Shown here: in pieces, positions 19,731 to 31,850 of the stretch
How positions within the stretch are numbered: position 1 is the stretch's first letter
How the letters are laid out: each line of letters begins with the position of its first letter
Assembly: GCA_017857875.1 (NCBI GenBank)
Contig: JAFMCH010000009.1
Span: 1 to 41,402, forward strand
DNA from: Actinomycetota bacterium
GTDB taxonomy: Bacteria; Actinomycetota; Actinomycetes; S36-B12
Direction of reading: 5' to 3'
DNA: 41,402 nt
The notes under the pieces: generated by a model
Seen by the model: the letters and a program-made list of their open reading frames with translations, nothing else
The model's database searches: none
Told to the model about the DNA's origin: nothing
Program-made: the position numbers and the translations under genes

Positions 19731-20198
19731 ATGACCGAAGGACCGGAAAACACCCCAGAGCCGACCCAGTCAACCCCGGCACCTCAACCGAACCCAGCAC
19801 CTCAACCGAACCCGGCTCCTCAGCCGATGCCCGCATCTCCGCCACCGCCCGCTCCGCAGCAGGGCTACCCGCAGCAGGGCTACCCGCAGCAGGGCTACCC
19901 GCAGCAGGGCTACCCGGCGTACTATGCCGCGCCGAGCAGACCCACATCGTCCAATGCCATCGTGGCATTCGTCCTGTCGATCGTGTCGTGGGTTATCTGT
20001 CCGGTGATTCCGGCCATCGTTGCCCTCGTTTTGGTTAATAAGTCCGAGCAGGAAATCGCCGCATCAGGCAATCAGGTCAGCGGCGCTGGTTTTAATACCG
20101 CCTCCAAGATCATTTCGTGGGTCAACATCGGGCTCTATGCCGCGCTCATCATCGGCACGGGCATTTTCATCGTCATTGCTGCGCTTTTGTCCAACTGA
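19731..20198 (+). CDS. Small proline-rich DUF4190-like membrane protein
   Basis: The 155-residue protein has a disordered N-terminus made of two repeat blocks: P-N-P-A-P-Q-type repeats (residues 17-34) and four QQGYP units (43-62). Two transmembrane helices follow, at about 75-103 and 128-152, joined by a polar loop with GNQVSGAGFNTASKIISW. This layout and the loop match DUF4190 proteins, which are frequent in Actinobacteria and have no known function. The ATG at 19731 has no ribosome binding site and lies directly after a -10-like box, so the mRNA may be leaderless. It sits alone between the rpoC terminator and the str promoter. The repeats could mediate protein or wall contacts, but this is a guess. 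Confidence 0.75.
   Translation: MTEGPENTPEPTQSTPAPQPNPAPQPNPAPQPMPASPPPPAPQQGYPQQGYPQQGYPQQGYPAYYAAPSRPTSSNAIVAFVLSIVSWVICPVIPAIVALVLVNKSEQEIAASGNQVSGAGFNTASKIISWVNIGLYAALIIGTGIFIVIAALLSN
19779..19832 (+). repeat. 18-bp tandem repeat, three units
   Basis: Units start at 19779, 19797 and 19815; the first two (GCACCTCAACCGAACCC followed by A or G) differ at one base, and the third is diverged. They encode A-P-Q-P-(N/M)-P. Confidence 0.85.
19857..19916 (+). repeat. 15-bp tandem repeat, four identical units (QQGYP)
   Basis: Four exact copies of CAGCAGGGCTACCCG encode QQGYP. Perfect identity, even at third codon positions, shows recent expansion or ongoing slippage. Confidence 0.95.
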
Positions 20199-20217
20199 AT
20201 GCGCAACTGACCCCCGG

Positions 20218-20248
20218 TTGGACCCCGGTAGATCGGGGCGGGTAATGT
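20218..20248 (+). promoter_or_regulatory. Candidate promoter of the str operon (rpsL-rpsG-fusA-tuf)
   Basis: TTGGAC (20218-20223) and TAATGT (20243-20248) are 19 nt apart; shifting the upstream hexamer by one base gives 18. A start near 20255 gives a leader of about 215 nt before rpsL. Confidence 0.5.
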
Positions 20249-20267
20249 ACATCCTCGTGCCCAGACG

Positions 20268-20287
20268 CCTAGCGTCTTGGCGCTAGG
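20268..20287 (+). promoter_or_regulatory. Hairpin early in the str leader
   Basis: CCTAGCG (20268-20274) and CGCTAGG (20281-20287) form a perfect 7-bp stem with a 6-nt loop, just after the expected transcription start. No U-tract follows, so it is more likely an RNA-stability or control element than a terminator. Confidence 0.45.
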
Positions 20288-20469
20288 AGCGTGCGTTTAC
20301 CGCCTGGTCCTCCCATATGGAAATCGATCGCTCAGTGAGTCGGTCAAGATCCGACACGCCCGACCGCGTGTGTGGGACGAATCAGGCGAATCGGACATTC
20401 TGCGGTCAAGATGCTTGGCCACCTCAGTACTTGACCATCACAGACGTTGAACGACAGCGAGGAGTAGCG

Positions 20470-20844
20470 GTGCCCACGATCCAGCAGCTGGTCCGCAAGG
20501 GCCGGCAGGACAAGGTCGCGAAGAACAAGACGCCGGCCTTGAAAGGCAGCCCACAGCGTCGTGGGGTGTGCACGCGCGTGTACACCACGACGCCGAAGAA
20601 GCCCAACTCCGCGCTGCGCAAGGTTGCCCGTGTTCGGTTGTCATCGGGTATCGAGGTCACCGCCTACATCCCCGGCGTCGGTCATAACCTGCAAGAGCAC
20701 TCAATCGTGCTTGTGCGTGGCGGCCGAGTGAAGGATCTGCCTGGTGTTCGCTACAAGGTCATCCGCGGTGCGCTAGATACCCAGGGCGTGAAGAATCGTA
20801 AGCAGTCGCGTTCGCGCTACGGAGCGAAGAAGGAGAAGGGCTAA
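20470..20844 (+). CDS. rpsL: 30S ribosomal protein S12 (uS12)
   Basis: uS12 is at the decoding centre and affects accuracy. The 124-residue protein begins [11 protein letters not shown] after the GTG start and contains [12 protein letters not shown] with K43 and [13 protein letters not shown] with K88; both lysines whose change gives streptomycin resistance are in the sensitive state. Asp at residue 89 is the usual methylthiolation position. GTG at 20470 has GAGGAG (20459-20464) 5 nt upstream; 51 upstream in-frame codons belong to the leader. Its TAA stop shares one base with the rpsG ATG (TAATG). Confidence 0.98.
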   Translation: MPTIQQLVRKGRQDKVAKNKTPALKGSPQRRGVCTRVYTTTPKKPNSALRKVARVRLSSGIEVTAYIPGVGHNLQEHSIVLVRGGRVKDLPGVRYKVIRGALDTQGVKNRKQSRSRYGAKKEKG

Positions 20845-21314
20845 TGCCTCGCAAAGGTCCAGCAGGTAAGCGCCCGATCATCATTGATCCGGTCTATGCC
20901 TCCCCCCTCGTGACCCAGCTGATTAACAAGGTCCTTCTTGACGGCAAGCGTTCGACCGCCGAGCACATCGTGTACGGCGCACTCGAGGGTTGCCGGGAGA
21001 AGTCAGGTACCGATCCGGTGGTCACGCTCAAGCGCGCTCTTGACAACATCAAGCCCACCCTTGAGGTTCGGTCCCGCCGCGTGGGCGGTGCGACCTACCA
21101 GGTACCGGTTGAGGTGCGTGCTGGTCGCAGCACCACTCTGGCGCTTCGCTGGCTGATCGCATATTCCCGCCAGCGTCGGGAGAAGACGATGACCGAGCGT
21201 CTCATGAACGAGATCCTCGATGCCTCTAACGGTCTTGGCGCCAGCGTCAAGAAGCGTGAGGACACCCACAAGATGGCCGAGTCAAATAAGGCCTTCGCGC
21301 ACTACCGCTGGTAA
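20844..21314 (+). CDS. rpsG: 30S ribosomal protein S7 (uS7)
   Basis: uS7 is a primary binder of the 16S 3' domain and nucleates the 30S head. The 156-residue protein starts [10 protein letters not shown] and carries the conserved [14 protein letters not shown] and ALRWLI segments and the C-terminal [15 protein letters not shown]. The start overlaps the rpsL stop by one base, indicating coupling. Length is exactly the family norm. fusA follows after 67 nt. Confidence 0.98.
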   Translation: MPRKGPAGKRPIIIDPVYASPLVTQLINKVLLDGKRSTAEHIVYGALEGCREKSGTDPVVTLKRALDNIKPTLEVRSRRVGGATYQVPVEVRAGRSTTLALRWLIAYSRQRREKTMTERLMNEILDASNGLGASVKKREDTHKMAESNKAFAHYRW

Positions 21315-21381
21315 CAGGTTCTTGCTGGTTTCTGCATCCATTCCTCACCTTCAGCCCTCGACAAGTCACGGAGAAAAGATC

Positions 21382-23481
<2,100 letters not shown>

Positions 23482-23521
23482 TCGCGGATCCACCAAGTAT
23501 CCATCCACCACCGATCCGCGA
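23482..23521 (+). repeat. Inverted repeat between fusA and tuf
   Basis: TCGCGGATC (23482-23490) and GATCCGCGA (23513-23521) are a perfect 9-bp inverted repeat with a 22-nt loop, starting right after the fusA TAG. It may be an attenuator or an RNA-processing site that sets the higher EF-Tu output relative to EF-G; no U-tract is present. Confidence 0.6.
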
Positions 23522-23561
23522 ATGCCGGACGGAACAGGCGAAAGAGACCAGGAGGCACCCT

Positions 23562-24755
<1,194 letters not shown>

Positions 24756-24775
24756 GGATCACCCCCACGCGCCGG

Positions 24776-24809
24776 GATGGGTGGGTGCCGCACCTTGCGC
24801 CCACCCATC
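24776..24809 (+). terminator. Hairpin between tuf and rpsJ
   Basis: GATGGGTGGG (24776-24785) and CCCACCCATC (24800-24809) form a perfect 10-bp stem with a 14-nt loop, 20 nt after the tuf stop. No U-tract follows, so it may reduce rather than stop read-through from the str to the S10 genes. Confidence 0.5.
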
Positions 24810-24871
24810 ACCAGCGCAGTACGACCAGCACATTCGATCCAGGTTCCATCACACGAGACAGGCGACGCCCC

Positions 24872-25180
24872 ATGGCAGCTCAAAAGATCCGCATCCGGCT
24901 CAAGGCCTACGACCACGAGATCATCGATTCATCGGCACGCAAGATCGTCGATACGGTGATTCGTACTGGTGCGCAGGTTGCAGGCCCAGTCCCGCTGCCG
25001 ACTGAAAAGAACGTCTACTGCGTCATCAGGTCTCCGCACAAGTACAAAGACAGCCGCGAGCACTTCGAAATGCGTACACATAAGCGGCTCATTGACATTC
25101 TTGATCCGACACCGAAGACGGTTGACTCGCTGATGCGTCTCGATCTTCCTGCCGGTGTTGATATCGAGATCAAGCTCTGA
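24872..25180 (+). CDS. rpsJ: 30S ribosomal protein S10 (uS10)
   Basis: uS10 belongs to the 30S head and is also NusE, the partner of NusB in antitermination. The 102-residue protein begins [19 protein letters not shown] and ends [12 protein letters not shown], with the conserved GPVPLPTEK loop and [20 protein letters not shown]. It is the first gene of the S10 block. The ATG at 24872 lacks a strong binding site (CAGGCGA about 10 nt upstream). A 116-nt gap with a hairpin separates it from tuf. Confidence 0.98.
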   Translation: MAAQKIRIRLKAYDHEIIDSSARKIVDTVIRTGAQVAGPVPLPTEKNVYCVIRSPHKYKDSREHFEMRTHKRLIDILDPTPKTVDSLMRLDLPAGVDIEIKL

Positions 25181-25206
25181 CGGCACCGAGAAGGACGCGA
25201 CCGATC

Positions 25207-25869
25207 ATGGGTAGGACAGTGAAGGGTGTGCTGGGCGAGAAGCTCGGTATGACTCAGGTATGGGACGACAACAATCGTGTTGTCCCGGTAACGGTAATCA
25301 AGGCGGGCCCGTGTGTTGTCACGCAGGTGCGCACGCCCGATGCGGACGGCTATTCGGCCGTGCAACTCGCTTTTGGTGCGATTGATCCCCGCAAGGTGAA
25401 TAAGCCTGACGGCGGTCATTTCGCAAAGGCCGGAGTGACGCCGCGTCGATACGTCGCCGAACTGCGTACAGCCGATGCGACCGAATACACGGTCGGGCAG
25501 GAGTTGGGTGCAGACACCTTTGCTGCCGGTGACGTTATTGACGTGACTGGTAACTCCAAGGGCAAAGGCTTCGCCGGCACGATGAAGCGCCACGGTTTTT
25601 CTGGCGTTGGTGCTTCCCACGGCGCGCACCGGAATCACCGCAAGCCCGGCTCCATCGGTGGAGCTAGCACTCCTGCTCGCGTGTTCAAGGGAATGCGCAT
25701 GGCCGGTCGCATGGGCAATGAACGAGTCACCACTCAGGGTTTGACTGTTCATGCGGTTGATGCCGAGCGCGGATTGATCTTGATCAAGGGCGCTGTACCC
25801 GGACCCAAGGGTGGCCTCATCATGCTTCGTTCCACTTCCAAGGCCGTTGATCAGGAGGTGTCGGCATGA
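25207..25869 (+). CDS. rplC: 50S ribosomal protein L3 (uL3)
   Basis: uL3 is an early assembly protein whose loop reaches the peptidyl-transferase centre. The 220-residue protein starts [16 protein letters not shown] and contains the [15 protein letters not shown] and [23 protein letters not shown] loops. Its last ten residues, [10 protein letters not shown], nearly equal the last ten of L4, and the DNA behind them is a 33-bp near-copy (see the repeat entries). The end overlaps rplD by ATGA, with GGAGGTG inside its last codons serving rplD. Confidence 0.98.
   Translation: MGRTVKGVLGEKLGMTQVWDDNNRVVPVTVIKAGPCVVTQVRTPDADGYSAVQLAFGAIDPRKVNKPDGGHFAKAGVTPRRYVAELRTADATEYTVGQELGADTFAAGDVIDVTGNSKGKGFAGTMKRHGFSGVGASHGAHRNHRKPGSIGGASTPARVFKGMRMAGRMGNERVTTQGLTVHAVDAERGLILIKGAVPGPKGGLIMLRSTSKAVDQEVSA
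25837..25869 (+). repeat. 33-bp gene-end module, copy 1 (rplC/rplD junction)
   Basis: Matches 26523-26555 at 28 or 29 of 33 bases by eye. It holds the last ten codons of rplC, the ribosome binding site GGAGGTG of rplD and the shared ATGA. Confidence 0.85.
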
Positions 25870-26555
25870 CCACGATCGATGTTGTGACCCCCGAGGGCAA
25901 GAAGTCCTCCACGGTGGAGTTGCCCGCTGAGATCTTTGACGTTCAGGTCAACGTTCCGTTGATTCACCAGGTCGTCGTGGCCCAACTTGCCGCGGCTCGT
26001 CAAGGTACGCACGATACGAAGACGCGCGCTGAGGTACGCGGCGGTGGCCGCAAGCCCTATAAGCAAAAGGGCACCGGTCGCGCTCGCCAAGGTTCAATCC
26101 GGGCGCCTCACTTTGTCGGTGGTGGTGTGGTCCACGGACCAACGCCGCGCTCCTATGCCCAGCGGACCCCCAAGAAGATGAAGGTTGCTGCCCTGCGCGG
26201 CGCGCTGTCTGATCGCGCCCGCGAGGATCGCGTGCACATCATCACGGCGCTCGTTGACGGCCAGGTGCCCTCGACGAAAAAGGCCGGTGAGGTGTTGCGA
26301 ACCATCTCCGAAAACCGCAACGTACTCGTCGTGCTTTCGCGCAGCGAGGAGATCGCCCGAAAGAGTGTGAGCAACCTGCTAGACGTTCACCTGTTGTCGC
26401 CCGATCAACTCAATACCTATGACGTGTTGGTCAGCGATGATGTCGTGTTCACGCAGGCGGCTTTTGAAGAGTTCATTGCAGGTCCGGCTCGAGGTCGCGG
26501 CGCTAAGGCAACCGCAACGGAGTCCGAGGCCGTTGATACGGAGGTGTCCGCATGA
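25866..26555 (+). CDS. rplD: 50S ribosomal protein L4 (uL4)
   Basis: uL4 lines the exit tunnel through its long loop and in E. coli also regulates the S10 operon. The 229-residue protein has the loop with [22 protein letters not shown] and the [20 protein letters not shown] segment, and a C-terminal extension [24 protein letters not shown] of low complexity. ATG at 25866 overlaps the rplC stop by 4 nt. No E. coli-type S10 leader was found, so L4 control here is not shown. Confidence 0.98.
   Translation: MTTIDVVTPEGKKSSTVELPAEIFDVQVNVPLIHQVVVAQLAAARQGTHDTKTRAEVRGGGRKPYKQKGTGRARQGSIRAPHFVGGGVVHGPTPRSYAQRTPKKMKVAALRGALSDRAREDRVHIITALVDGQVPSTKKAGEVLRTISENRNVLVVLSRSEEIARKSVSNLLDVHLLSPDQLNTYDVLVSDDVVFTQAAFEEFIAGPARGRGAKATATESEAVDTEVSA
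26523..26555 (+). repeat. 33-bp gene-end module, copy 2 (rplD/rplW junction)
   Basis: Near-copy of 25837-25869. It encodes the L4 C-terminus [10 protein letters not shown], holds the ribosome binding site GGAGGTG of rplW and ends in the ATGA overlap. Confidence 0.85.
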
Positions 26556-26851
26556 GGATCGCTGACCCACGTGATGTGTTGCTCGCACCGGTGATTTCGG
26601 AAAAAAGCTACGGGCTGCTCGACGAAAATAAGTACACCTTCTTGGTGGCGCCGCACGCGAACAAAACACAGATCAAGATCGCAGTCGAGCAGGTGTTTGG
26701 TGTGAAGGTGATCTCGGTCAACACCGCCAATCGTGAAGGCAAGCGCATCCGTACCCGCCAGGGCTACGGACGTCGAGCGGCCACCAAGCGTGCCATCGTC
26801 TCGGTGGCTCAGGGTGATCGCATCGACATCTTCGGCGGACCGGTTAGTTAG
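26552..26851 (+). CDS. rplW: 50S ribosomal protein L23 (uL23)
   Basis: uL23 sits at the tunnel exit and is the docking point for trigger factor and SRP. The 99-residue protein has [22 protein letters not shown] near the start, [20 protein letters not shown] in the middle, and a basic loop [17 protein letters not shown]. The acidic residue of the trigger-factor contact (SEKS) is kept. ATG at 26552 overlaps the rplD stop (ATGA). rplB follows after 17 nt. Confidence 0.97.
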   Translation: MRIADPRDVLLAPVISEKSYGLLDENKYTFLVAPHANKTQIKIAVEQVFGVKVISVNTANREGKRIRTRQGYGRRAATKRAIVSVAQGDRIDIFGGPVS

Positions 26852-26868
26852 GGCTAAGGACCAACATC

Positions 26869-27705
26869 ATGGGTATTCGCAAATACAAGCCAACGACGCC
26901 TGGACGTCGCGGCTCCAGCGTCGCCGACTTCGTTGAGGTCACGCGCAGTGAGCCCGAGAAGTCCCTGGTTCGACCGCTGCCGAAAAAGGGTGGTCGCAAC
27001 AACTCTGGTCGCATCACCACGCGACACCAGGGTGGCGGCCATAAGCGTGCTTACCGAATCATCGATTTCCGTCGTGCCGACAAAGATGGCGTGCCGGCCA
27101 AGGTCGCTCACATCGAGTACGACCCCAATCGCACGGCTCGGATCGCGCTGCTGCACTTCGCCGACGGTGAAAAGCGCTACATCCTGGCCCCGCGCTTGAT
27201 GAAGCAGGGCGACCGAGTCGAAACCGGCCCCAGCGCAGATATCAAGCCGGGCAACAATTTGCCGCTTCGCAATATCCCCGTCGGCACCGTCGTGCACGCG
27301 GTCGAGTTGCGTCCGGGTGGTGGCGCCAAGATTGCTCGCTCCGCCGGTGCAAGCGTCCAGCTCGTGGCCAAGGACGGTCCGTATGCACAGTTGCGCATGC
27401 CCTCGGGCGAAATTCGCAACGTAGACCTGCGTGCCCGGGCAACGGTCGGTGAGGTGGGTAACGCCGAGCAGAGCAACATCAACTGGGGCAAGGCCGGTCG
27501 CATGCGCTGGAAGGGCCGTCGCCCCACTGTTCGCGGTGTGGCCATGAACCCTGTCGATCACCCCCATGGTGGTGGCGAGGGTAAGACTTCGGGTGGTCGT
27601 CACCCGGTCAATCCCGCGGGCAAGCCCGAGGGTCGCACTCGGCGGGCCAAGAAGGCCAGCGACAAGGTCATTGTTCGTCGTCGTAAGACCGGCAAGAAGC
27701 GCTAG
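26869..27705 (+). CDS. rplB: 50S ribosomal protein L2 (uL2)
   Basis: uL2 is essential for subunit joining and peptidyl-transferase activity. The 278-residue protein contains the functional histidine region [17 protein letters not shown] and the N-terminal [19 protein letters not shown]. The start ATG 26869 follows AAGGA (26857-26861). Length is the family norm. rpsS follows after 11 nt, with AGAGGAG between. Confidence 0.98.
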   Translation: MGIRKYKPTTPGRRGSSVADFVEVTRSEPEKSLVRPLPKKGGRNNSGRITTRHQGGGHKRAYRIIDFRRADKDGVPAKVAHIEYDPNRTARIALLHFADGEKRYILAPRLMKQGDRVETGPSADIKPGNNLPLRNIPVGTVVHAVELRPGGGAKIARSAGASVQLVAKDGPYAQLRMPSGEIRNVDLRARATVGEVGNAEQSNINWGKAGRMRWKGRRPTVRGVAMNPVDHPHGGGEGKTSGGRHPVNPAGKPEGRTRRAKKASDKVIVRRRKTGKKR

Positions 27706-27716
27706 AGGAGTCCATT

Positions 27717-27998
27717 GTGCCGAGAAGTTTGAAGAAGGGTCCCTTCGTCGACCAACACCTCATTAAGAAGGTGGAGGTCCAAAACGAGGCCAAGAGTCAT
27801 CAGGTCATCAAGACGTGGTCGCGTCGGTCGATGATCATTCCCGACATGCTCGGTCACACGATTGCCGTCCACGACGGACGCAAGCATGTGCCGGTGTTCA
27901 TCACCGAGAACATGGTGGGCCACAAGCTGGGTGAATTTGCACCTACCCGCACGTTCAAGGGTCATATCAAAGATGACCGCAAGGCCAAGCGCCGCTGA
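27717..27998 (+). CDS. rpsS: 30S ribosomal protein S19 (uS19)
   Basis: uS19 lies in the 30S head and contacts the A-site tRNA and the inter-subunit bridge. The 93-residue protein begins [14 protein letters not shown] and has [45 protein letters not shown], the full conserved core. GTG at 27717 follows AGAGGAG (27704-27710). A 69-nt gap before rplV is longer than at most junctions of this block. Confidence 0.98.
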   Translation: MPRSLKKGPFVDQHLIKKVEVQNEAKSHQVIKTWSRRSMIIPDMLGHTIAVHDGRKHVPVFITENMVGHKLGEFAPTRTFKGHIKDDRKAKRR

Positions 27999-28067
27999 GC
28001 GCGGACGAACACCACTCGACCGCACATTTTTTGACAGTTCGCACTAACGAGAAGCAAGGGGAAAGCG

Positions 28068-28433
28068 ATGGAAGCCAGGGCTCAGGCACGGTTCGTCCGT
28101 GTCACGCCCATGAAGGCACGCCGGGTTATTGACCTCATTAGAGGGCTACCGGCGGCAGAGGCTCAGGCCATTTTGCGGTTCGCACCGCAGGCGGCAAGTG
28201 AGCCCGTGGGCAAGGTTCTCGATAGCGCTATTGCCAATGCCACGAACAACCTCAGCCTGGATCCCAGGTCGCTGGTTGTCACGCGCGCATTTGTCGATGA
28301 GGGACCAACGATGAAGCGCTTCCAGCCGCGGGCTCAGGGCCGCGCCTATCGCATCAATAAGCGCACGAGCCACATCACGGTGGTTGTGCAGCCGGCCGAG
28401 GAACTGGCCGAAGCAACGCGGAAGAAGGGCTGA
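28068..28433 (+). CDS. rplV: 50S ribosomal protein L22 (uL22)
   Basis: uL22 contacts all 23S domains and its beta-hairpin narrows the exit tunnel, where macrolides bind. The 121-residue protein carries [29 protein letters not shown] and the hairpin region [26 protein letters not shown]. The MKR/ARGRA-type tip is intact, with no deletion of the sort that gives macrolide resistance. ATG 28068 follows AAGGGGAAAG. rpsC starts 2 nt after the stop. Confidence 0.97.
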   Translation: MEARAQARFVRVTPMKARRVIDLIRGLPAAEAQAILRFAPQAASEPVGKVLDSAIANATNNLSLDPRSLVVTRAFVDEGPTMKRFQPRAQGRAYRINKRTSHITVVVQPAEELAEATRKKG

Positions 28434-28435
28434 TC

Positions 28436-29248
28436 ATGGGTCAGAAGATCAATCCGAATGGGTTCCGGCTCGGTATCACCACCGATTTCGCCTCCCGCTG
28501 GTTCGCCGACAGCACAAAGCCAGGCCAGCAGTACCGCGATTACGTCAAGGAGGACGTCGCGATCCGGCGCCTGTTGACCAAGGGCATGGAGCGCGCTGGT
28601 ATTTCCAAGGTCGAGATTGAACGCACCCGCGAACGGGTCCGTGTCGACATCCACACCGCGCGCCCAGGTATCGTGATCGGCCGTCGAGGTGCTGAGGCAG
28701 ATCGCATTCGCGGCGAGTTGGAGAAGTTGACCGGGAAGCAGGTTCAGCTCAACATTCTTGAGGTTAAGAACGCCGAAATGGACGCGCAGTTGGTGGCCCA
28801 AGGCGTCGCCGAGCAGTTGTCGAGCCGGGTGTCGTTCCGCCGGGCTATGCGCAAGTCGATGCAGTCGACCATGAAGGCGGGCGCGAAGGGAATTCGCGTT
28901 CAGGTGTCCGGTCGCCTCGGTGGTGCGGAGATGAGCCGCACGGAGTTCTACCGCGAAGGTCGAGTCCCGCTGCACACGCTGCGCGCAGATATCGATTATG
29001 GCTTTTATGAGGCCCGCACCACGTTTGGTCGTATCGGGGTCAAGGTGTGGATCTACAAGGGTGATGCCCCGACCACCCGCGCCGAGCGCGAAGCAGCAGC
29101 AGCCGCGGCGCGTTTGGGTCAACGGTCGCGCCCCGAGCGTCCGCGCCGGGCACCTCGCCGTGAGGATGGCGAGGCTCCTGAGACAAACACGGTCGCTGCT
29201 GCGCCAGCCGAAGCCGTCGAGGCGACTACTTCCGGAAGCGAGGGTTAG
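28436..29248 (+). CDS. rpsC: 30S ribosomal protein S3 (uS3)
   Basis: uS3 forms part of the mRNA entry and helicase site. The 270-residue protein starts [18 protein letters not shown], has the KH-type [15 protein letters not shown] motif and the C-terminal domain with [31 protein letters not shown]. After about residue 215 there is a Arg/Ala-rich, then Ala/Glu-rich tail of 50 residues absent from E. coli S3 (233 residues), a feature shared with other Actinobacteria. Confidence 0.98.
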   Translation: MGQKINPNGFRLGITTDFASRWFADSTKPGQQYRDYVKEDVAIRRLLTKGMERAGISKVEIERTRERVRVDIHTARPGIVIGRRGAEADRIRGELEKLTGKQVQLNILEVKNAEMDAQLVAQGVAEQLSSRVSFRRAMRKSMQSTMKAGAKGIRVQVSGRLGGAEMSRTEFYREGRVPLHTLRADIDYGFYEARTTFGRIGVKVWIYKGDAPTTRAEREAAAAAARLGQRSRPERPRRAPRREDGEAPETNTVAAAPAEAVEATTSGSEG

Positions 29249-29251
29249 GTC

Positions 29252-29674
29252 ATGCTGATTCCCCGTCGCGTCAAGCACCGCAAGCAGCACCACCCCAAGC
29301 GCACGGGTGCTGCCAAGGGTGGCACCGAGGTGACGTTTGGCACCTATGGTTTGCAGGCCCTGGAGCCCGCTTACGTTACGAACCGCCAGATTGAGTCGGC
29401 TCGTATCGCCATCACCCGCCACATTCGTCGTGGTGGCAAGGTCTGGATCACGATTTATCCCGATCGTCCCTTGACCAAGAAGCCTGCGGAGACTCGCATG
29501 GGTTCAGGTAAGGGCTCGCCGGAGTGGTGGGTGGCCAATGTCAAGCCAGGTCGCGTCATGTTCGAGTTGTCTTACCCCAATGAGCGCGTCGCCATGGATG
29601 CCTTGACCCGTGCCATGCACAAGTTGCCGATGAAGTGCCGCATTGTGCGGCGCGATGAGACGTTGGAGGACTGA
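29252..29674 (+). CDS. rplP: 50S ribosomal protein L16 (uL16)
   Basis: uL16 binds next to the A-site tRNA and is a late assembly protein. The 140-residue protein begins [17 protein letters not shown] and has [42 protein letters not shown], the core of the family. The arginine of the hydroxylation loop region (RMGSGKG) is present. The TGA stop shares a base with the rpmC ATG (TGATG). Confidence 0.98.
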   Translation: MLIPRRVKHRKQHHPKRTGAAKGGTEVTFGTYGLQALEPAYVTNRQIESARIAITRHIRRGGKVWITIYPDRPLTKKPAETRMGSGKGSPEWWVANVKPGRVMFELSYPNERVAMDALTRAMHKLPMKCRIVRRDETLED

Positions 29675-29910
29675 TGGCTGCCGGTACGTCACCCCAGGAG
29701 TTTCGCAGCCTCACCGACGATGAGTTGGTGACCAAGTTGCGCGAGGCGAAAGAAGAACTGTTCAATCTGCGCTTTCAAGGAGCCACCGGACAGTTGGAAA
29801 ACCACGGACGCCTCCGCGCCGTGCGTAAAGACATTGCGCGGATCTACACCGTGATGCGCGAGCGAGAGTTGGGCATCACGCCCATTGAGCAGGTTGGTGG
29901 TGCCGCATGA
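29674..29910 (+). CDS. rpmC: 50S ribosomal protein L29 (uL29)
   Basis: uL29 is a small helical protein at the tunnel exit beside L23. The 78-residue protein has the two-helix core: [55 protein letters not shown]. It starts one base inside the rplP stop and ends in an ATGA overlap with rpsQ. About ten extra residues follow the second helix. Confidence 0.96.
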   Translation: MAAGTSPQEFRSLTDDELVTKLREAKEELFNLRFQGATGQLENHGRLRAVRKDIARIYTVMRERELGITPIEQVGGAA

Positions 29911-30191
29911 GTGAGGCCAAGAACGAGCAGGTAGAGGCTGGCCGTCATCTTCGCAAGGAGCGCGAAGGTTACGTTGTCAGCGACAAGATGGACAAAACGG
30001 TTGTGGTGGCGGTGGAAGACCGCTTCAAGCACCCTTTGTACGGAAAGGTTGTGCGCCGCACCCGCAAGCTCAAGGCACACGATGAGGCAAATCAATGCGG
30101 AATCGGCGACCGGGTCCTGCTGATGGAGACCCGACCACTTTCAGCGACCAAGCGCTGGCGTGTCGTGGAAGTGCTCGAGAAGGCCCAGTAG
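29907..30191 (+). CDS. rpsQ: 30S ribosomal protein S17 (uS17)
   Basis: uS17 is an OB-fold primary binder of the 16S 5' domain. The 94-residue protein has [37 protein letters not shown] and the closing [29 protein letters not shown] 15-residue polar extension precedes the fold. It overlaps rpmC by 4 nt and is followed by rplN after 25 nt, the break between S10-type and spc-type genes in E. coli. Confidence 0.97.
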   Translation: MSEAKNEQVEAGRHLRKEREGYVVSDKMDKTVVVAVEDRFKHPLYGKVVRRTRKLKAHDEANQCGIGDRVLLMETRPLSATKRWRVVEVLEKAQ

Positions 30192-30216
30192 GAAACATCC
30201 AGGATCGGAGAATCAG

Positions 30217-30585
30217 GTGATTCAGCAAGAATCGCGACTGCGCGTCGCCGACAACACCGGAGCCAAAGAACTTTTGTGCATCCGTGTGCTCGGCGGCTCC
30301 GGGCGCCGATACGCCGGAGTAGGCGATGTGATCGTCGCAACGGTCAAGGACGCTATTCCCGGTGGTGGCGTGAAAAAGGGCGAGGTTGTCAAGGCGGTGA
30401 TCGTGCGTACGAGCAAGGAGCGCCGGCGCCCCGATGGTTCCTATATTCGCTTCGATGAGAATGCGGCCGTCATCTTGAAGGCTGATGGTGAGCCCCGTGG
30501 TACCCGTATCTTCGGGCCGGTTGGTCGAGAGTTGCGCGATAAGCGCTTCATGAAGATCGTTTCGTTGGCACCGGAGGTAATCTGA
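30217..30585 (+). CDS. rplN: 50S ribosomal protein L14 (uL14)
   Basis: uL14 forms part of an inter-subunit bridge and is the binding site of the silencing factor RsfS. The 122-residue protein is exactly the usual length, starting (M)[27 protein letters not shown] and ending [19 protein letters not shown] 30217 follows GGAG (30207-30210). The open frame further upstream overlaps rpsQ and is not coding. Confidence 0.98.
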   Translation: MIQQESRLRVADNTGAKELLCIRVLGGSGRRYAGVGDVIVATVKDAIPGGGVKKGEVVKAVIVRTSKERRRPDGSYIRFDENAAVILKADGEPRGTRIFGPVGRELRDKRFMKIVSLAPEVI

Positions 30586-30586
30586 C

Positions 30587-30952
30587 ATGTCGACACTGTT
30601 TGTTAAGAAGGGTGACCTTGTACAGGTCATCACCGGTAAGGACCGTGGCGTGACCGGCAAGGTCATTGACGTGTACCCCGACTCAGGTCGAGTGATCGTT
30701 GAGGGCGTTAACCGGGTCAAGCAGCACACCCGGGTGGGACAGAGCAATCGTGGCGGTGGCAAGACTGGCGGCATCATCACGACCGAGGCGCCGATTCATG
30801 CGTCCAACGTCATGGTCGTTGACCCCGAAGATGGTCGCCCGACCCGCGTTGGCTACCGCACCGAGAAGGTCGAGAAACGCCGACCGGATGGATCCACCTA
30901 TGAGTCCACGCGCAACGTGCGCGTCTCAAAGCGTTCAGGTAAGGACATTTGA
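30587..30952 (+). CDS. rplX: 50S ribosomal protein L24 (uL24)
   Basis: uL24 starts 50S assembly by binding the 23S 5' end. The 121-residue protein has an N-terminal KOW motif ([35 protein letters not shown]) and a C-terminal part with [24 protein letters not shown]. It starts 1 nt after the rplN stop and ends 1 nt before the rplE start, so these genes are tightly coupled. The C-terminus is about 15 residues longer than in E. coli. Confidence 0.97.
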   Translation: MSTLFVKKGDLVQVITGKDRGVTGKVIDVYPDSGRVIVEGVNRVKQHTRVGQSNRGGGKTGGIITTEAPIHASNVMVVDPEDGRPTRVGYRTEKVEKRRPDGSTYESTRNVRVSKRSGKDI

Positions 30953-30953
30953 T

Positions 30954-31523
30954 ATGACGACCCCAACAGATCAGAGGGTTTCGCCGCGACTTCGTTTGCG
31001 CTATCGCGAGGAGATCGTCCCCGCGCTGCGTGAAGAGTTCAACTTCGCGAACATCATGCAGGTCCCCACCGTCACCAAGGTTGTCGTCAACATGGGTGTT
31101 GGCGAGGCAGCCAGGGACTCGAAACTGATCGAGGGTGCTGTACGCGACCTGACCGAGATTACGGGGCAGAAGCCCACCGTGACTAAGGCCCGCAAGTCCA
31201 TCGCGCAGTTCAAGTTGCGCGAGGGAATGCCCATCGGCGCCCACGTCACTCTTCGCGGAGACCGTATGTGGGAGTTCCTCGACCGTCTGCTGTCGGTGGC
31301 GCTTCCCCGAATCCGAGACTTCCGTGGGCTGTCGCCCAAGCAGTTTGATGGGCGGGGCAACTACACCTTTGGTCTCAATGAACAGTCGATGTTCCATGAG
31401 ATTGATCAGGACAAGATAGACCGCGTTCGTGGCATGGATATCACCGTGGTCACGACCGCCACCACCAACGATGAGGGGCGGGCCTTGTTGAAATTTCTCG
31501 GCTTCCCTTTCAAGGAGCAGTGA
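30954..31523 (+). CDS. rplE: 50S ribosomal protein L5 (uL5)
   Basis: uL5 binds 5S rRNA and forms a bridge to the 30S head. The 189-residue protein has [43 protein letters not shown] and [18 protein letters not shown] 30954 has AAGGA about 9 nt upstream, inside the rplX end; the open frame starting at 30699 overlaps rplX and is a shadow. rpsN begins 1 nt after its stop. Confidence 0.98.
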   Translation: MTTPTDQRVSPRLRLRYREEIVPALREEFNFANIMQVPTVTKVVVNMGVGEAARDSKLIEGAVRDLTEITGQKPTVTKARKSIAQFKLREGMPIGAHVTLRGDRMWEFLDRLLSVALPRIRDFRGLSPKQFDGRGNYTFGLNEQSMFHEIDQDKIDRVRGMDITVVTTATTNDEGRALLKFLGFPFKEQ

Positions 31524-31524
31524 G

Positions 31525-31710
31525 ATGGCAAAGAAGGCATTGGTCATCAAGGCCAATCGCAAGCCCAAGTTCGCGGTGCGCGGCTATACACGTTGCACGC
31601 GCTGCGGTCGACCCCACGCCGTGTACCGCAAATTCGGTCTATGCCGAATCTGCTTCCGCGAAATGGCGCACGCCGGCGAATTGCCCGGCATTACCAAGAG
31701 CAGTTGGTAG
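31525..31710 (+). CDS. rpsN: 30S ribosomal protein S14 (uS14), zinc-binding short form
   Basis: This 61-residue protein is the short, zinc-binding type of uS14 with two CxxC pairs (CTRC and CRIC). uS14 completes the 30S head and is added late. Presence of the cysteines makes it the C+ form; a zinc-free long form, used in zinc starvation by many Actinobacteria, is not in this window. It follows rplE by 1 nt. A 140-nt gap follows, which contains a small hairpin (CGCCT at 31712-31716 with AGGCG at 31722-31726). Confidence 0.97.
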   Translation: MAKKALVIKANRKPKFAVRGYTRCTRCGRPHAVYRKFGLCRICFREMAHAGELPGITKSSW

Positions 31711-31850
31711 TCGCCTCTTTAAGGCGCCCACCTACAAATAACGGGAAACAGTCGATCAGATTTATCGGCCGTTTCGCACCAAAGAAATGTCACTAACGAC
31801 GTTGCAGGTCCTCGCCATGAGGGCGTGGATACCACAGCGAGAAAGGCCCG

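Noticed and set aside
20317-20469. 51-residue N-terminal extension of S12
   Set aside because: S12 length is very constant; GTG 20470 has GAGGAG in place. The upstream part is leader RNA.
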